Source: JANQGH01 sp039177555 | GTDB lineage: Bacteria > Pseudomonadota > Alphaproteobacteria > DSM-16000 > Inquilinaceae | NCBI GenBank assembly: GCA_039177555.1 | Contig: JBCDFV010000015.1 | Coordinates: forward strand, 24,664-88,663 | Direction of reading: 5' to 3' | Length of the DNA: 64,000 nt | In this document: one piece after another, positions 36,628 to 45,241 of the stretch | Layout: every line of letters starts with the position of its first letter | Position numbering within the stretch: position 1 is the first letter of the stretch | Notes under the pieces: model-generated | Seen by the model: the letters and a program-made list of their open reading frames with translations, nothing else | What the model was told of the DNA's origin: nothing | Databases searched by the model: none | Made by a program: the position numbers and the translations under genes

Positions 36628-39600
36628 ATGCCAGCCCGCAAAGACGGGGAGGATATGCGGCTTTTTTCCCACGCCAGCCGCCCGGTGCATTTGGGCCCCT
36701 ACCCCATGGAGCGGCTCGGCCGGTCGCGCGGCCCGGTCGATCTGGAGCAGGTTGCCGGCGACGGCACGTTGGTGCCCCACTTTGACGATCATCATTTGGG
36801 ACAGTCGCTGAGCGACTGTCTGTGCGCCCTGGACGCGGTCCGCGACGGCGACGTGAACCCGAAAGTGGCGCAAATCCCCGAAGACCCGACCGAGCGGGCC
36901 AGGCATTTGAAGGCCGCCGGCTACTTTCTCGACAGCTCACTGGTCGGCATTTGCGCCCTGACGGATGTGCACCGTCTTGACGCGCCCCTGGAACATCCGT
37001 CGTTGCATACGACGTCGTACGAAGCCTCGACCGAGAAGCTGCGCCTGCGCTTCAACCCCATCGCGGTCTTGCGTCAAATGAAGCGCTCGATGGAGTTGTC
37101 CAGACAGCCCATCGACGATCACCGGTTTGCCCTGGTCTTCGCGCTTGACTACCCCAGAGACCCGCAGCCGGACGAGCCTGGGGCGGAATGGATCGGCGGT
37201 TTGCAGGAATGGCGCGCGGCCGTCCGCACGGCCGAAACCGCGACAGTACTCGCCAACTATCTGCGCCTGCTGGGCTTTTCCGCCCGCAGCCATTCGGCGA
37301 CCACAAGCGACGTGAACCTGAACCGGCTTGCCGTTTCGGCCGGGCTGGCCATTCCCCAACGCGACGGCGCGATCGCAAACCCGTTTTTCGGACCCCGCTT
37401 CGGTTTGGCGGCGGTAACCACCGGCATGACCCTGGCGCCCGACGCGCCGTTACGGTCGCAGACGGTTCGCGACCGTGTTCGCGCCAAGGGCGTCGGCTGG
37501 TGGGCGGGATCGGCCAGCCCGAAAAACCCGTGGAACCGGGTCGAGTTCAAGAAGCGAACTTACAAAGACAGCCGCTTTCCAACCGAGAAGCTGAAGCGCG
37601 TCGAAAAGACCACCAATCTCATCGACGAGGACCGCATTCCGCGCGTGCCGAAAAGCAGCGAGTTCTTCCTGCGTGCGGCCTTCGGTGATCTGGGTGAAGG
37701 GCCGATGGAGGCATCGGCCGACGGCTATTCGGTCGCCAAGGCGCCGATGGCGGCCGCCCTGCGCACGGCGCTGAACGTCTACTCCCTCTTGCAACGCGGC
37801 GATCCGGCCCCGGACCGTCGCGCGGCCGACCACGCCGATCCGAAGCGGAACGCCGATATCGTCAAGGCGACGATGCACTTCCTGGGCACCGACATCGCCG
37901 GCGTCTCGCGCGCGCCGGACTGGGTCTGGTATTCGCACCGCCAGGACGGCTCCGAAATGCCGGTGGCGCACCCAAACGCGGTTTCGGTCATGATCGACCA
38001 GGGCTACGAGACCATGGACGGCGCCAGCGGCGACGACTGGATTTCAAGCGCGCAATCCATGCGCACCTACGCCCGCGCCGGCCTCATCTGTGGCGTCGTC
38101 GGCCTGCATCTGCGCCGGCTCGGCTATGACGCGACGGCCCATTCCGCCGCCGACAGCGATGTAATCCAGATGCCGCTGGTGCTGTTGGCCGGCCTGGGCG
38201 AGGTCAGCCGGATCGGCGAGACCATTTTGAACCCGTTCCTGGGGCCGCGCCTGAAAACCGGCATTCTGACCACCGACTTTCCGATGGAACCGGACAGGCC
38301 GATCGATTTTGGTCTGCAGAACTTCTGCCAGTCCTGCAACAAATGCGCGCGCGAGTGCCCGTCCGGCGCGATCTCGTCGGGGCCGAAGGTGATGTTCAAC
38401 GGCTATGAGATCTGGAAGGCGGACGTCGAGAAGTGCACGCGGTACCGCTTGACCAATCTCGGCGGGTCCATGTGCGGCCGATGCATGAAGATGTGCCCTT
38501 GGAACCTGGAGGGGCTGGTCAAAGAGGCCCCGTTCCGCTGGGCCGCGATGCACATGCCGAAGGCCGCGAAATGGATCGCGCGGCTGGATGACTGGATCGG
38601 GCGGGGCCGGATCAACCCGGCGAAGAAATGGTGGTGGGACGTCGCCAATGACGGCAGCGGTACGATCGCCCCAGCCAAGGAGGTCAATCGCCGTGACCTG
38701 AACACGCATATCGACCTGAAATACGAAGACCAGACGCTGGCCTGCTATCCCGCCGACCTGTCGCCGCCGCCCTTTCCCATGCCGCATCCCGTCGACCGGG
38801 AAGCGGGCATCGAGGCCTATCGGGGCCTGATCTCGCCCGACGCGTACAAGGCGCGGCTGGACAAGGGCGAGACGGACGATCTGGTGCCGCCCTTGCCACG
38901 GATCGGCGACGAGCCGCCGGTGATTGTCGCCAAGGTCGCCGATCGGCGACATGGATCGGCCGACGGCACCATCGACCTGTTCGAATTTGCCACAGATGAC
39001 GGCTCCGACCTGCCGGCCTTTGGCGCGGGTGCGCATATCGACGTGACGATCACGCCGCGCTTTATTCGCCAATACTCGCTGGCTGGCGATCCGGCCGACC
39101 GGTCGAGATACCTGATCGGCGTGTTGCGCGAGGAAGATGGTCGCGGCGGGTCGAAGAGGATCCATCAGATGCTGTCGGCCGGCAAGCCGGTGATCATCTC
39201 CCGCCCCCGCAACCACTTCCCGATCATCGAGGAAGCCAAGCGCCATCTGCTGCTGGCCGGCGGCATCGGCATCACGCCCTTCGTCGCCATGGGTCATCAA
39301 CTTCATCGCGATGGCGCCGACTTCCACCTGTTCTACAAGGCGCGAACCCGGCGGCAGGCCGCCTTCGTCGAGGCGCTGGAACAAGCGCCCTGGGCCGACC
39401 GCGCCCATCTGCATTTCAGCGACGAGAACCGGTTGAACGTCGCCGACGTCTTGAACGACTACCGCGCCGGCGATCATCTCTACACCTGCGGCCCGTCGGG
39501 CTTCATGGATGCCGTCTTCGAGACGGCGCAGGCGTTCGGCTGGCCGGAGGCGGCGCTGCACCGAGAGTACTTCTCGGTTCCCGACGGGGTGCAATACGAG

Positions 39601-39870
39601 AACCATTCGTTCGAGTTGGAGATCGCCAGCTCGTCCGAGATCATCGTCGTCGGCGCGGAGGAAAAGGCGACGGAGGCCCTGGCCCGCGCCGGCATCGACG
39701 TGAACGTGAAATGCAGTGACGGCCTGTGCGGCGTGTGCGCCACGCCGTATCTCGAAGGCGATGTCGAACACCGTGACTACGTGCTCAGCAAAGAGCAGCG
39801 TCGCGAGAAGATCATACTGTGCTGTGGCCGCGCCAAGGAACCCAACGCGCGGATTGTTCTCGACCTGTAA
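36628..39870 (+). CDS. Self-sufficient reductive dehalogenase fused to a flavin/2Fe-2S reductase
   Basis: 1080 residues. The N-terminal 700 resemble catabolic, cytoplasmic reductive dehalogenases (NpRdhA/BhbA type), which remove halogen from aromatic compounds using cobalamin. Two [4Fe-4S] motifs are visible: CQSCNKCARECP (residues 567-578) and Cys603 plus CGRCMKMCP. Tyr481, Lys543 and Arg607 have the same 62- and 64-residue spacing as Tyr426/Lys488/Arg552 of NpRdhA. The first half is a degenerate duplicate of the cobalamin domain (NPFFGPRFG versus NPFLGPRLK), lacking the Tyr and Lys. The C-terminal 330 residues are a phthalate-dioxygenase-reductase-like module: RQYSLAG (814), GGIGITP (about 878), and a plant-type 2Fe-2S CSDGLCGVC with a later CC. 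No Tat signal or RdhB partner. Alternative start at 36655. Confidence 0.9.
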   Translation: MPARKDGEDMRLFSHASRPVHLGPYPMERLGRSRGPVDLEQVAGDGTLVPHFDDHHLGQSLSDCLCALDAVRDGDVNPKVAQIPEDPTERARHLKAAGYFLDSSLVGICALTDVHRLDAPLEHPSLHTTSYEASTEKLRLRFNPIAVLRQMKRSMELSRQPIDDHRFALVFALDYPRDPQPDEPGAEWIGGLQEWRAAVRTAETATVLANYLRLLGFSARSHSATTSDVNLNRLAVSAGLAIPQRDGAIANPFFGPRFGLAAVTTGMTLAPDAPLRSQTVRDRVRAKGVGWWAGSASPKNPWNRVEFKKRTYKDSRFPTEKLKRVEKTTNLIDEDRIPRVPKSSEFFLRAAFGDLGEGPMEASADGYSVAKAPMAAALRTALNVYSLLQRGDPAPDRRAADHADPKRNADIVKATMHFLGTDIAGVSRAPDWVWYSHRQDGSEMPVAHPNAVSVMIDQGYETMDGASGDDWISSAQSMRTYARAGLICGVVGLHLRRLGYDATAHSAADSDVIQMPLVLLAGLGEVSRIGETILNPFLGPRLKTGILTTDFPMEPDRPIDFGLQNFCQSCNKCARECPSGAISSGPKVMFNGYEIWKADVEKCTRYRLTNLGGSMCGRCMKMCPWNLEGLVKEAPFRWAAMHMPKAAKWIARLDDWIGRGRINPAKKWWWDVANDGSGTIAPAKEVNRRDLNTHIDLKYEDQTLACYPADLSPPPFPMPHPVDREAGIEAYRGLISPDAYKARLDKGETDDLVPPLPRIGDEPPVIVAKVADRRHGSADGTIDLFEFATDDGSDLPAFGAGAHIDVTITPRFIRQYSLAGDPADRSRYLIGVLREEDGRGGSKRIHQMLSAGKPVIISRPRNHFPIIEEAKRHLLLAGGIGITPFVAMGHQLHRDGADFHLFYKARTRRQAAFVEALEQAPWADRAHLHFSDENRLNVADVLNDYRAGDHLYTCGPSGFMDAVFETAQAFGWPEAALHREYFSVPDGVQYENHSFELEIASSSEIIVVGAEEKATEALARAGIDVNVKCSDGLCGVCATPYLEGDVEHRDYVLSKEQRREKIILCCGRAKEPNARIVLDL

Positions 39871-39898
39871 GGGGCGACGTCGCGACCGTCGCCGGACC

Positions 39899-40675
39899 TC
39901 ACCTGCTATAGATGTCCGCGATCTGCTCTGCGGCGCGGTGCAGGGCCGGAAGATGGCGGCGCAGGTTGCTGTCGTCCGTTACGACATCGTCGAAGTAGAC
40001 CATCGACATCGCGCCCACGGGACCAGGCACCGACACCGACACGACGGAAAGATTGGGCGCGAGGTCGTGCACTTGCCGGCCGGCATAGCCGCGCGCTGAC
40101 GTCTCCGCGATGCGCGCGGAGAGCGCCGACCGCGCCGACGCCGTGCCGGCCAGTTCCTCGACCTTCGCCCCTTGCTCCGCCGCAGGCAGCGCGGCGAGAT
40201 AGGCCAGCCCCGCAGCACTCTCGCCCATTGGGAAGCGACGGCGGTCGAAGTGCCTGAGCTGAATCGGCGCCCGTACGCGGTTGTTGAGCCGGATCACCAT
40301 CGACAGGCCGTCGGGCACCAAAAACTCGGTCGGCCATTTGATCTCTTCGGCCAAGCTGTCCAAGACTGTCTGAATCTCGTCATCGACCTGGTTCTTGCCG
40401 ATCAGCGCGCGGGCGAGCGAGGCCACTTTCGGCGTCACTTCATAGGTGCCCGCATCCGGGTCGCGCTTGGCGTAGCCGGCCGCGATCAGCGTTTGCAGGA
40501 GACGGATCAGCGTGCTTTTGGCCAGGCCGGTTTCCGCGACCAGCCGGCTGATCGTCGCCGCCTCCAGATCGTTCAGGGCCGCAAGTACGCGCAGCCCACG
40601 CGCCAGCGACGCCACACCGTTCTGGTCCTTGGCCGGATGGGCGGCGGCATCATCGGTGGGGTGGGAACTGGGCAA
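39899..40675 (-). CDS. IclR family transcriptional regulator
   Basis: 258 residues, normal IclR length. Helix-turn-helix near residues 40-62 (ATISRLVAETGLAKSTLIRLL), followed by the ligand domain ending YFDDVV...IADIYSR. It is convergent with the dehalogenase gene (28-base gap) and downstream of the SMP-30 gene on the same strand. Either could be its target: TGGAC/TGGAA-type dyads lie in front of the dehalogenase and in front of this gene itself, which suggests control of the first and autoregulation. Confidence 0.9.
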   Translation of the reverse strand: MPSSHPTDDAAAHPAKDQNGVASLARGLRVLAALNDLEAATISRLVAETGLAKSTLIRLLQTLIAAGYAKRDPDAGTYEVTPKVASLARALIGKNQVDDEIQTVLDSLAEEIKWPTEFLVPDGLSMVIRLNNRVRAPIQLRHFDRRRFPMGESAAGLAYLAALPAAEQGAKVEELAGTASARSALSARIAETSARGYAGRQVHDLAPNLSVVSVSVPGPVGAMSMVYFDDVVTDDSNLRRHLPALHRAAEQIADIYSR

Positions 40676-40773
40676 ACGGGCCTCTGACGCAGTGGTACCC
40701 CATCATGCCCGATCCGACCGGCGCGTGGCCAGCCGACATGGCGGGATACGGTTTTTCTGGTCGCGCCTTTGCA

Positions 40774-40791
40774 TGGAACGGTGCCATTCCA
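40774..40791. promoter_or_regulatory. TGGAA-N8-TTCCA dyad upstream of the IclR gene
   Basis: TGGAA (40774-40778) and TTCCA (40787-40791) flank an 8-base centre, about 100 bases upstream of the IclR start codon. The half-sites equal those of the E. coli IclR box. Candidate autoregulatory operator. Confidence 0.4.
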
Positions 40792-40836
40792 AGAAGCGCG
40801 AACAACCGGCGAGAAGCCCGCCTGCAGCGCGCCACG

Positions 40837-41754
40837 CTAGAAGGTTTTCACCCCGTTCACCGGTAGCAGCATGGCATAGACCGAGGTCGTCGCCGTCATG
40901 AACAGGTGATTGCGCTTTGGCCCGCCGAAACAAAGGTTGGAAACCCGTTCCGGTACCAAGACTTTACCGATCAGCGCGCCGTCCGGTGTGTAGCAGTGAA
41001 CGCCGTCGCCGGCACTGAGCCACAGACGCCCGGCATCGTCCAGCCGCAACCCGTCGAAGGCGCCGTTTGTGCACTCGGCGAATACGCCACCGCCGGACAG
41101 GGCGCCGCCCTCACCGACATCGAACACGCGAACATGGCGGGGGCCGTCCGGCTGGTGCGATGCGCCAGAATCGACGATGTAGAGCCGGCTTTCGTCCGGC
41201 GAAAACGCCAGACCGTTGGGCCGCACGAAATCGTCGGCGACAATGCGCATCGCGCCCGTGTCCGGGTCGATGCGGTAGACGTGGCAGCCATCGATCTCCG
41301 GCTGCGACTTGAAGCCTTCATAATCGCTGTCGATGCCGTAGGTGGGATCGGTGAACCAGATCGCGCCATCGAACGCGACCACCACATCGTTCGGGCTGTT
41401 CAGCCGCTTGCCCTCATACCGGTCGGCCAGCACGGTCAGTGCGCCGTCGTGCTCGACGCGGACCACCCGCCTGCCACCATGTTCGCAGCTGACCAGCCGT
41501 CCCTGGCGATCGACGGTGTTCCCGTTCACATAGCGGCCACGGCCGCCGCTGAGCGTTCCAATGGCGCCGGTGGTCTCGTCCCAGCGCAGGATCCGATCGT
41601 TGGGAATGTCGCTCCAGATCAGCGAGCGAAGCGCGGGAAAATAGGCCGGCCCCTCCGTCCAGCGGCCAGCGGACCAAAGCTGTTCCAGACGCGCACTGGT
41701 CCGCACGCAGTGACGGAACTGGGGATCGATGATCTCGAAGTCGGTCTCTGCCAA
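40837..41754 (-). CDS. SMP-30/gluconolactonase family sugar lactonase
   Basis: 305 residues, six-bladed propeller family that hydrolyses sugar lactones with a divalent metal. The metal ligands are recognisable: Glu34 (WTEGP), Asn122 (SPND), Asn180 (RPNG) and Asp234 (FDGL). It lies 71 bases downstream of the GH31 gene on the same strand. SMP-30 lactonases act in oxidative sugar pathways, including 6-deoxy-6-sulfogluconolactone hydrolysis in the sulfo-Entner-Doudoroff route. No sugar 1-dehydrogenase sits in the adjacent operon, so the partner is unclear. Confidence 0.88.
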   Translation of the reverse strand: MAETDFEIIDPQFRHCVRTSARLEQLWSAGRWTEGPAYFPALRSLIWSDIPNDRILRWDETTGAIGTLSGGRGRYVNGNTVDRQGRLVSCEHGGRRVVRVEHDGALTVLADRYEGKRLNSPNDVVVAFDGAIWFTDPTYGIDSDYEGFKSQPEIDGCHVYRIDPDTGAMRIVADDFVRPNGLAFSPDESRLYIVDSGASHQPDGPRHVRVFDVGEGGALSGGGVFAECTNGAFDGLRLDDAGRLWLSAGDGVHCYTPDGALIGKVLVPERVSNLCFGGPKRNHLFMTATTSVYAMLLPVNGVKTF

Positions 41755-41825
41755 TGCAACCTCCGAAGCTTTTCACATTTTATATTATAAAACAGACGAC
41801 TGAGAGCAGTTTTTCCATCAATTTC

Positions 41826-43814
41826 TCAATGGTTGATCAGCTCAATGACAACACCTTCCGGCACGCCGTGCAGGCGATCGCCCAGCACGGTGATGCCGCG
41901 ACGCGCCAGGCAGGGCGCATGTTTCGGCTCGCCATACACGACCAACCGCTCGATCTGTGTCTGATCGTCCAGTTTGCCTGTGTGTTGAACGAACGGACCG
42001 AATGGCAGCACGGCCCCCTCGCGCACGAAGACGGGGATATGGTCCGCAGCCGCTGTCAGGTCCAGCCGGCGGCCGCCAGCCACGACTTCGTCGGTCCAGA
42101 AATCGATCCAATTGCCTTGGGGCAGATAAGTCCGGACGCGATTGTCCGGCGTCGTGACAGGGACGACCAGCATATCGGGGCCAAACATGAACTGGGTGTC
42201 AAAAGCCCAACCCTCCGCCTCGGTCGGAAAGGCCAGTGGCATCGCCCTCATGACCGGCAGGCCCGTAGACATGGCTTCGGCCAAGACACCCTCGATGTAG
42301 GGCAAGAGCCGATAGCGAAGCGCCAAGTGCCGATCCAAGACGGCACGCGCTGGGGCGGACAGCGCATCCGGCCGAACCCTGCCATGCGGGCGCAGGCAGA
42401 TATGGCTGAAGAAGACAGCCACCTGGACCCACCGGGTGTAGAGCAGTTCTTCCGGCTGTTTCTCCCCATCGGTGCCGAAATCGCCGACATAACAGGCCCC
42501 GCCCGACAGGCCCCAGGATAGGCTGCCCCTCAGCATCGCCGACAGCCCTTCCCAGTCCAGCACGGCGTCGCCGCCTCGCTGAAGCGGGTTGCGCTGACTG
42601 CCTGCCCAGCCGGTGCGGCTGAAAACCAGAGGTCGATTGGGCGCGTATTGGTCCGCCGCCTCGAACAGGCATCGGTTGTGAAGCAGGTGATAGGCATTGT
42701 GAAAGCCCGCGTCGCGACTGCCGGACGGACCAGCGTTGGTTGCCATGTCGGGACCCGAGGCATCGGGCGCGAGAACGTCGATGCCGGCCTCAAACCGTTC
42801 GCGCTGCCGATCTCGCAAAGCGGTGTAAGTAGCAGGGTCTGCCAGGTCGACGGTTTCGTGGCTGGCCTCGGGTTCGCAAATTCTAAAGCCGAGACTTTGC
42901 GCCTTGTGCCTTGCCACCTCCGGTCGGTCCGTCTCGCTTGGCACGGCAGCCGGGCCTGCGACCAGAACATCGCCGGGAATGCCATGCTGACGCAGCCGTT
43001 CCGCCGTCCCGGCGACCCCGTGATCGGCCGCCACGCCGTGCCAGATGCCCAGACTCCAAAGCGGTGTTGCGGCCGGACGGCCGGTCAGGACGGTGTAGCG
43101 TTCGAGAATTTCGGCACCATCGGCGCCGGCGATCAGGAACAGGTCCAAAACGGCATCCTCGACCAAGACGCCATAGGCCCGGTTCGACCATTGGGCAAAG
43201 CCGACGCCATGCACGACCTTGCCGGCCGTGTGGACGAAGACGCCCCAGCCGCGCGGGCTCCAGGCAAACGGGTTGTTCTTGTAGGAGGCGTCGCCGGTCG
43301 CCCCCTGCGGGTCCGCGATCCAAGAGGTCACGAGTTGACCGCGCTTGTTCAACCTTCCCCATTTCTCGCCAAGACCGTACACCGCGTCGCCGCTGCCCAA
43401 ACCAAGCGCTAAGAACCAGGAGCCGTCGTCCAGCCGTGCCAAGGCAGGTAGCCGCCGGGCGGCGGCGTGAGGGCTGCCGGATTGCGAGGCCAGGATGGTC
43501 CGCTCGCCGCGATCGAGGGCCAGCCGGGCCTCGTGATCGACGCCGACCGCATTGCCATGCGCCGACACCGACCAACGGCCGCTCGCCTCGGCAATTTCCG
43601 TCGGCGGCGGCACATCCGGCCCATTGATCAGGATGCCGTAATCCGGGACCTCGGCTTCACCGAGCCGCAGCCGGAAAACGCCGCTGGCATAGGCCGTTAG
43701 CACCATCGGGCCGACATTGGTCGCAAGCGACCAACCGCCCTCAGTCCGGCTTGTGGGACCGGTTACTCTGACCCGACGCGCTTGGCCCCAATCCGGCCTT
43801 AGCAGATCGATCAT
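41826..43814 (-). CDS. Divergent GH31 family glycosidase
   Basis: 662 residues. GH31 retaining alpha-glycosidase fold: N-terminal beta domain with YGLGEKW (146-152), a catalytic barrel from about 250, and a C-terminal beta sandwich (VPVTTPDNRVRTYLPQGNWIDFW). By alignment in my head the nucleophile is Asp351 and the acid/base Asp416 (GSQRNPLQRGGD), 65 residues apart, close to YicI and YihQ. But the usual K-T-D-F-G-E around the nucleophile reads LAPDASG, and the DWF motif near 283 reads VLVAGPA. The enzyme is therefore unusual in specificity or impaired. Context suggests a sulfoquinovosidase-like or other alpha-glycosidase role. The isomerase gene ends 17 bases upstream. Confidence 0.8.
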   Translation of the reverse strand: MIDLLRPDWGQARRVRVTGPTSRTEGGWSLATNVGPMVLTAYASGVFRLRLGEAEVPDYGILINGPDVPPPTEIAEASGRWSVSAHGNAVGVDHEARLALDRGERTILASQSGSPHAAARRLPALARLDDGSWFLALGLGSGDAVYGLGEKWGRLNKRGQLVTSWIADPQGATGDASYKNNPFAWSPRGWGVFVHTAGKVVHGVGFAQWSNRAYGVLVEDAVLDLFLIAGADGAEILERYTVLTGRPAATPLWSLGIWHGVAADHGVAGTAERLRQHGIPGDVLVAGPAAVPSETDRPEVARHKAQSLGFRICEPEASHETVDLADPATYTALRDRQRERFEAGIDVLAPDASGPDMATNAGPSGSRDAGFHNAYHLLHNRCLFEAADQYAPNRPLVFSRTGWAGSQRNPLQRGGDAVLDWEGLSAMLRGSLSWGLSGGACYVGDFGTDGEKQPEELLYTRWVQVAVFFSHICLRPHGRVRPDALSAPARAVLDRHLALRYRLLPYIEGVLAEAMSTGLPVMRAMPLAFPTEAEGWAFDTQFMFGPDMLVVPVTTPDNRVRTYLPQGNWIDFWTDEVVAGGRRLDLTAAADHIPVFVREGAVLPFGPFVQHTGKLDDQTQIERLVVYGEPKHAPCLARRGITVLGDRLHGVPEGVVIELINH

Positions 43815-43831
43815 GGCGCGCCCGGGCCGCG

Positions 43832-45241
43832 TCAGAGATGGACGATCGGCAAAGACAGGCGCGAGGCAAATGCGGCGAGCGGCCCGCGATGGTCGCCATA
43901 GGCGATGGTGTAATGGTGCTCCAGCCCCTCGCCCATCACCGTGTCGAGCACCGCCTGCCCGCCCCGGTCAAAACGGGCGACACCGGAAGTTCCGCCATAG
44001 CTTTTGGGCGCCTTGATCATCTCCGCACCACCGATGACCAGACGCGGGCGACCCTTGGACTGGCTGAGCCGCGTGATCGTGATCCGCCCGGGTTTAAGGG
44101 GGAACTCCGCCAGCAAAGGTTTGCGCCGGTTGGAGTGAACGGTGGCGACCGGCGTCTCGTCCGGATCGGCCATCGACAGGGGCGCCAGGCCGCAATGCCA
44201 GAAGACGCCGGTATCATCGGTCACGTCGATATCGACCAGGTCGGCGATGAACACCGGCTCGTCGACGAAAGCCTTCATCATTAGGTTGGTGACGGTGCCA
44301 TAGGCATCCGCCTCGCACGCACAAGGCGTGCCGTCCTGGCCCATCATGGCCATCGGCCCGCAGGCGGCGCAGCCATACTCGGTGAAGAACTCCGGCCAGC
44401 AACGCACGGCAACCGCGTCGAGGTTGCGATCGTCGGCCATCTTGCGCAGGGCCGTATAGACCCGGAGGCTCTTTTCCAAAGGTTCCGCCTCGACCGCGTC
44501 CAGGCCGACCAGTTCTCCGGCCACCCGCGCGCGAACCGCCGCGACGTCCTCGTCGGAGGCGGCCCTGGCCCCGTCGAAGACGGACTTCAGCGGCACGGTC
44601 TCGACCGTAACGCCCGTCAGGGCCTGAAGCGCCCGCGCATCATAGGCGCACGTGTCGAAGCCCTCTGGATGTTCCCCGACGACCGCGATCCGCGCCTCGC
44701 CAAGACGGTCGAAGACATCCATCGCCTTTCTGTCGTCGGTGGCCCCTCGTTTGATCTCGGTTGGTGCGCTCTCGGCCGGCCTGGATGGTAGCCCTGTTTC
44801 CAAGAACTGTTGCAGGTCCGTAACGGCATCCGGACCATCCGGACCGGCGTAGAGATAGCCGTACTTCACGCCCGCCTTGGCCAACGCGTGGCCGGCGAGA
44901 TTGATGCCGCAGAATGAGTTGAGGCGCAGCCGACCACCGTGGCGTGCCTCGGGAAACGCCCAAAGGATGAGCGGTGCCTGGATCGCCTTGGCCAGGGCCA
45001 CGGTCATGGAGGCATCCGTGAAGGTAACCTGCAGGACCAGCAGCATGTCCAGCTCCTGATCCTTCAACGCGTCGATCGCCGCCTGGGTCGCCTCGGCGTC
45101 GAACAGCAGGTCGGTCGATCCGACGATGTCGGCATTCAGCTTCTTCAGCGCCAAGGCGGCGCGGGTGACGGTCTCCTCCGCGAACGGAACATCGAACGTG
45201 GCGCGGGCCAGGGCCACGACGCCGATGCGCGGTCGTGTCAT
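43832..45241 (-). CDS. L-fucose/L-arabinose isomerase family protein
   Basis: 469 residues with the two N-terminal Rossmann-like domains and a C-terminal barrel of this aldose-ketose isomerase family. The segment AVRCWPEFFTEYGCAACGPMAMM followed (after a break) by EADAYGTVTNLMM is the family active-site region with Mn-binding Glu residues. The protein is shorter than FucI (about 590). Members of this family include the sulfoquinovose isomerase of Bacillus sulfo-transaldolase/sulfo-EMP2 pathways. The start ATG overlaps the aldolase stop (ATGA at 45238-45241). Confidence 0.84.
   Translation of the reverse strand: MTRPRIGVVALARATFDVPFAEETVTRAALALKKLNADIVGSTDLLFDAEATQAAIDALKDQELDMLLVLQVTFTDASMTVALAKAIQAPLILWAFPEARHGGRLRLNSFCGINLAGHALAKAGVKYGYLYAGPDGPDAVTDLQQFLETGLPSRPAESAPTEIKRGATDDRKAMDVFDRLGEARIAVVGEHPEGFDTCAYDARALQALTGVTVETVPLKSVFDGARAASDEDVAAVRARVAGELVGLDAVEAEPLEKSLRVYTALRKMADDRNLDAVAVRCWPEFFTEYGCAACGPMAMMGQDGTPCACEADAYGTVTNLMMKAFVDEPVFIADLVDIDVTDDTGVFWHCGLAPLSMADPDETPVATVHSNRRKPLLAEFPLKPGRITITRLSQSKGRPRLVIGGAEMIKAPKSYGGTSGVARFDRGGQAVLDTVMGEGLEHHYTIAYGDHRGPLAAFASRLSLPIVHL

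Noticed and set aside
36628..38700. Dehalogenase read as epoxyqueuosine reductase QueG
   Set aside because: QueG is far shorter, lacks the duplicated N-terminal domain and the fused FAD/NAD/2Fe-2S module, and the Tyr/Lys/Arg spacing fits NpRdhA.
38044..39771. 575-residue minus-strand ORF opposite the dehalogenase
   Set aside because: Shadow of the dehalogenase and reductase domains, which carry all expected motifs.
41826..43814. GH31 gene as pseudogene
   Set aside because: The frame is intact over 662 residues and both catalytic Asp positions and the YGLGE motif are kept; altered motifs are treated as divergence, not decay.
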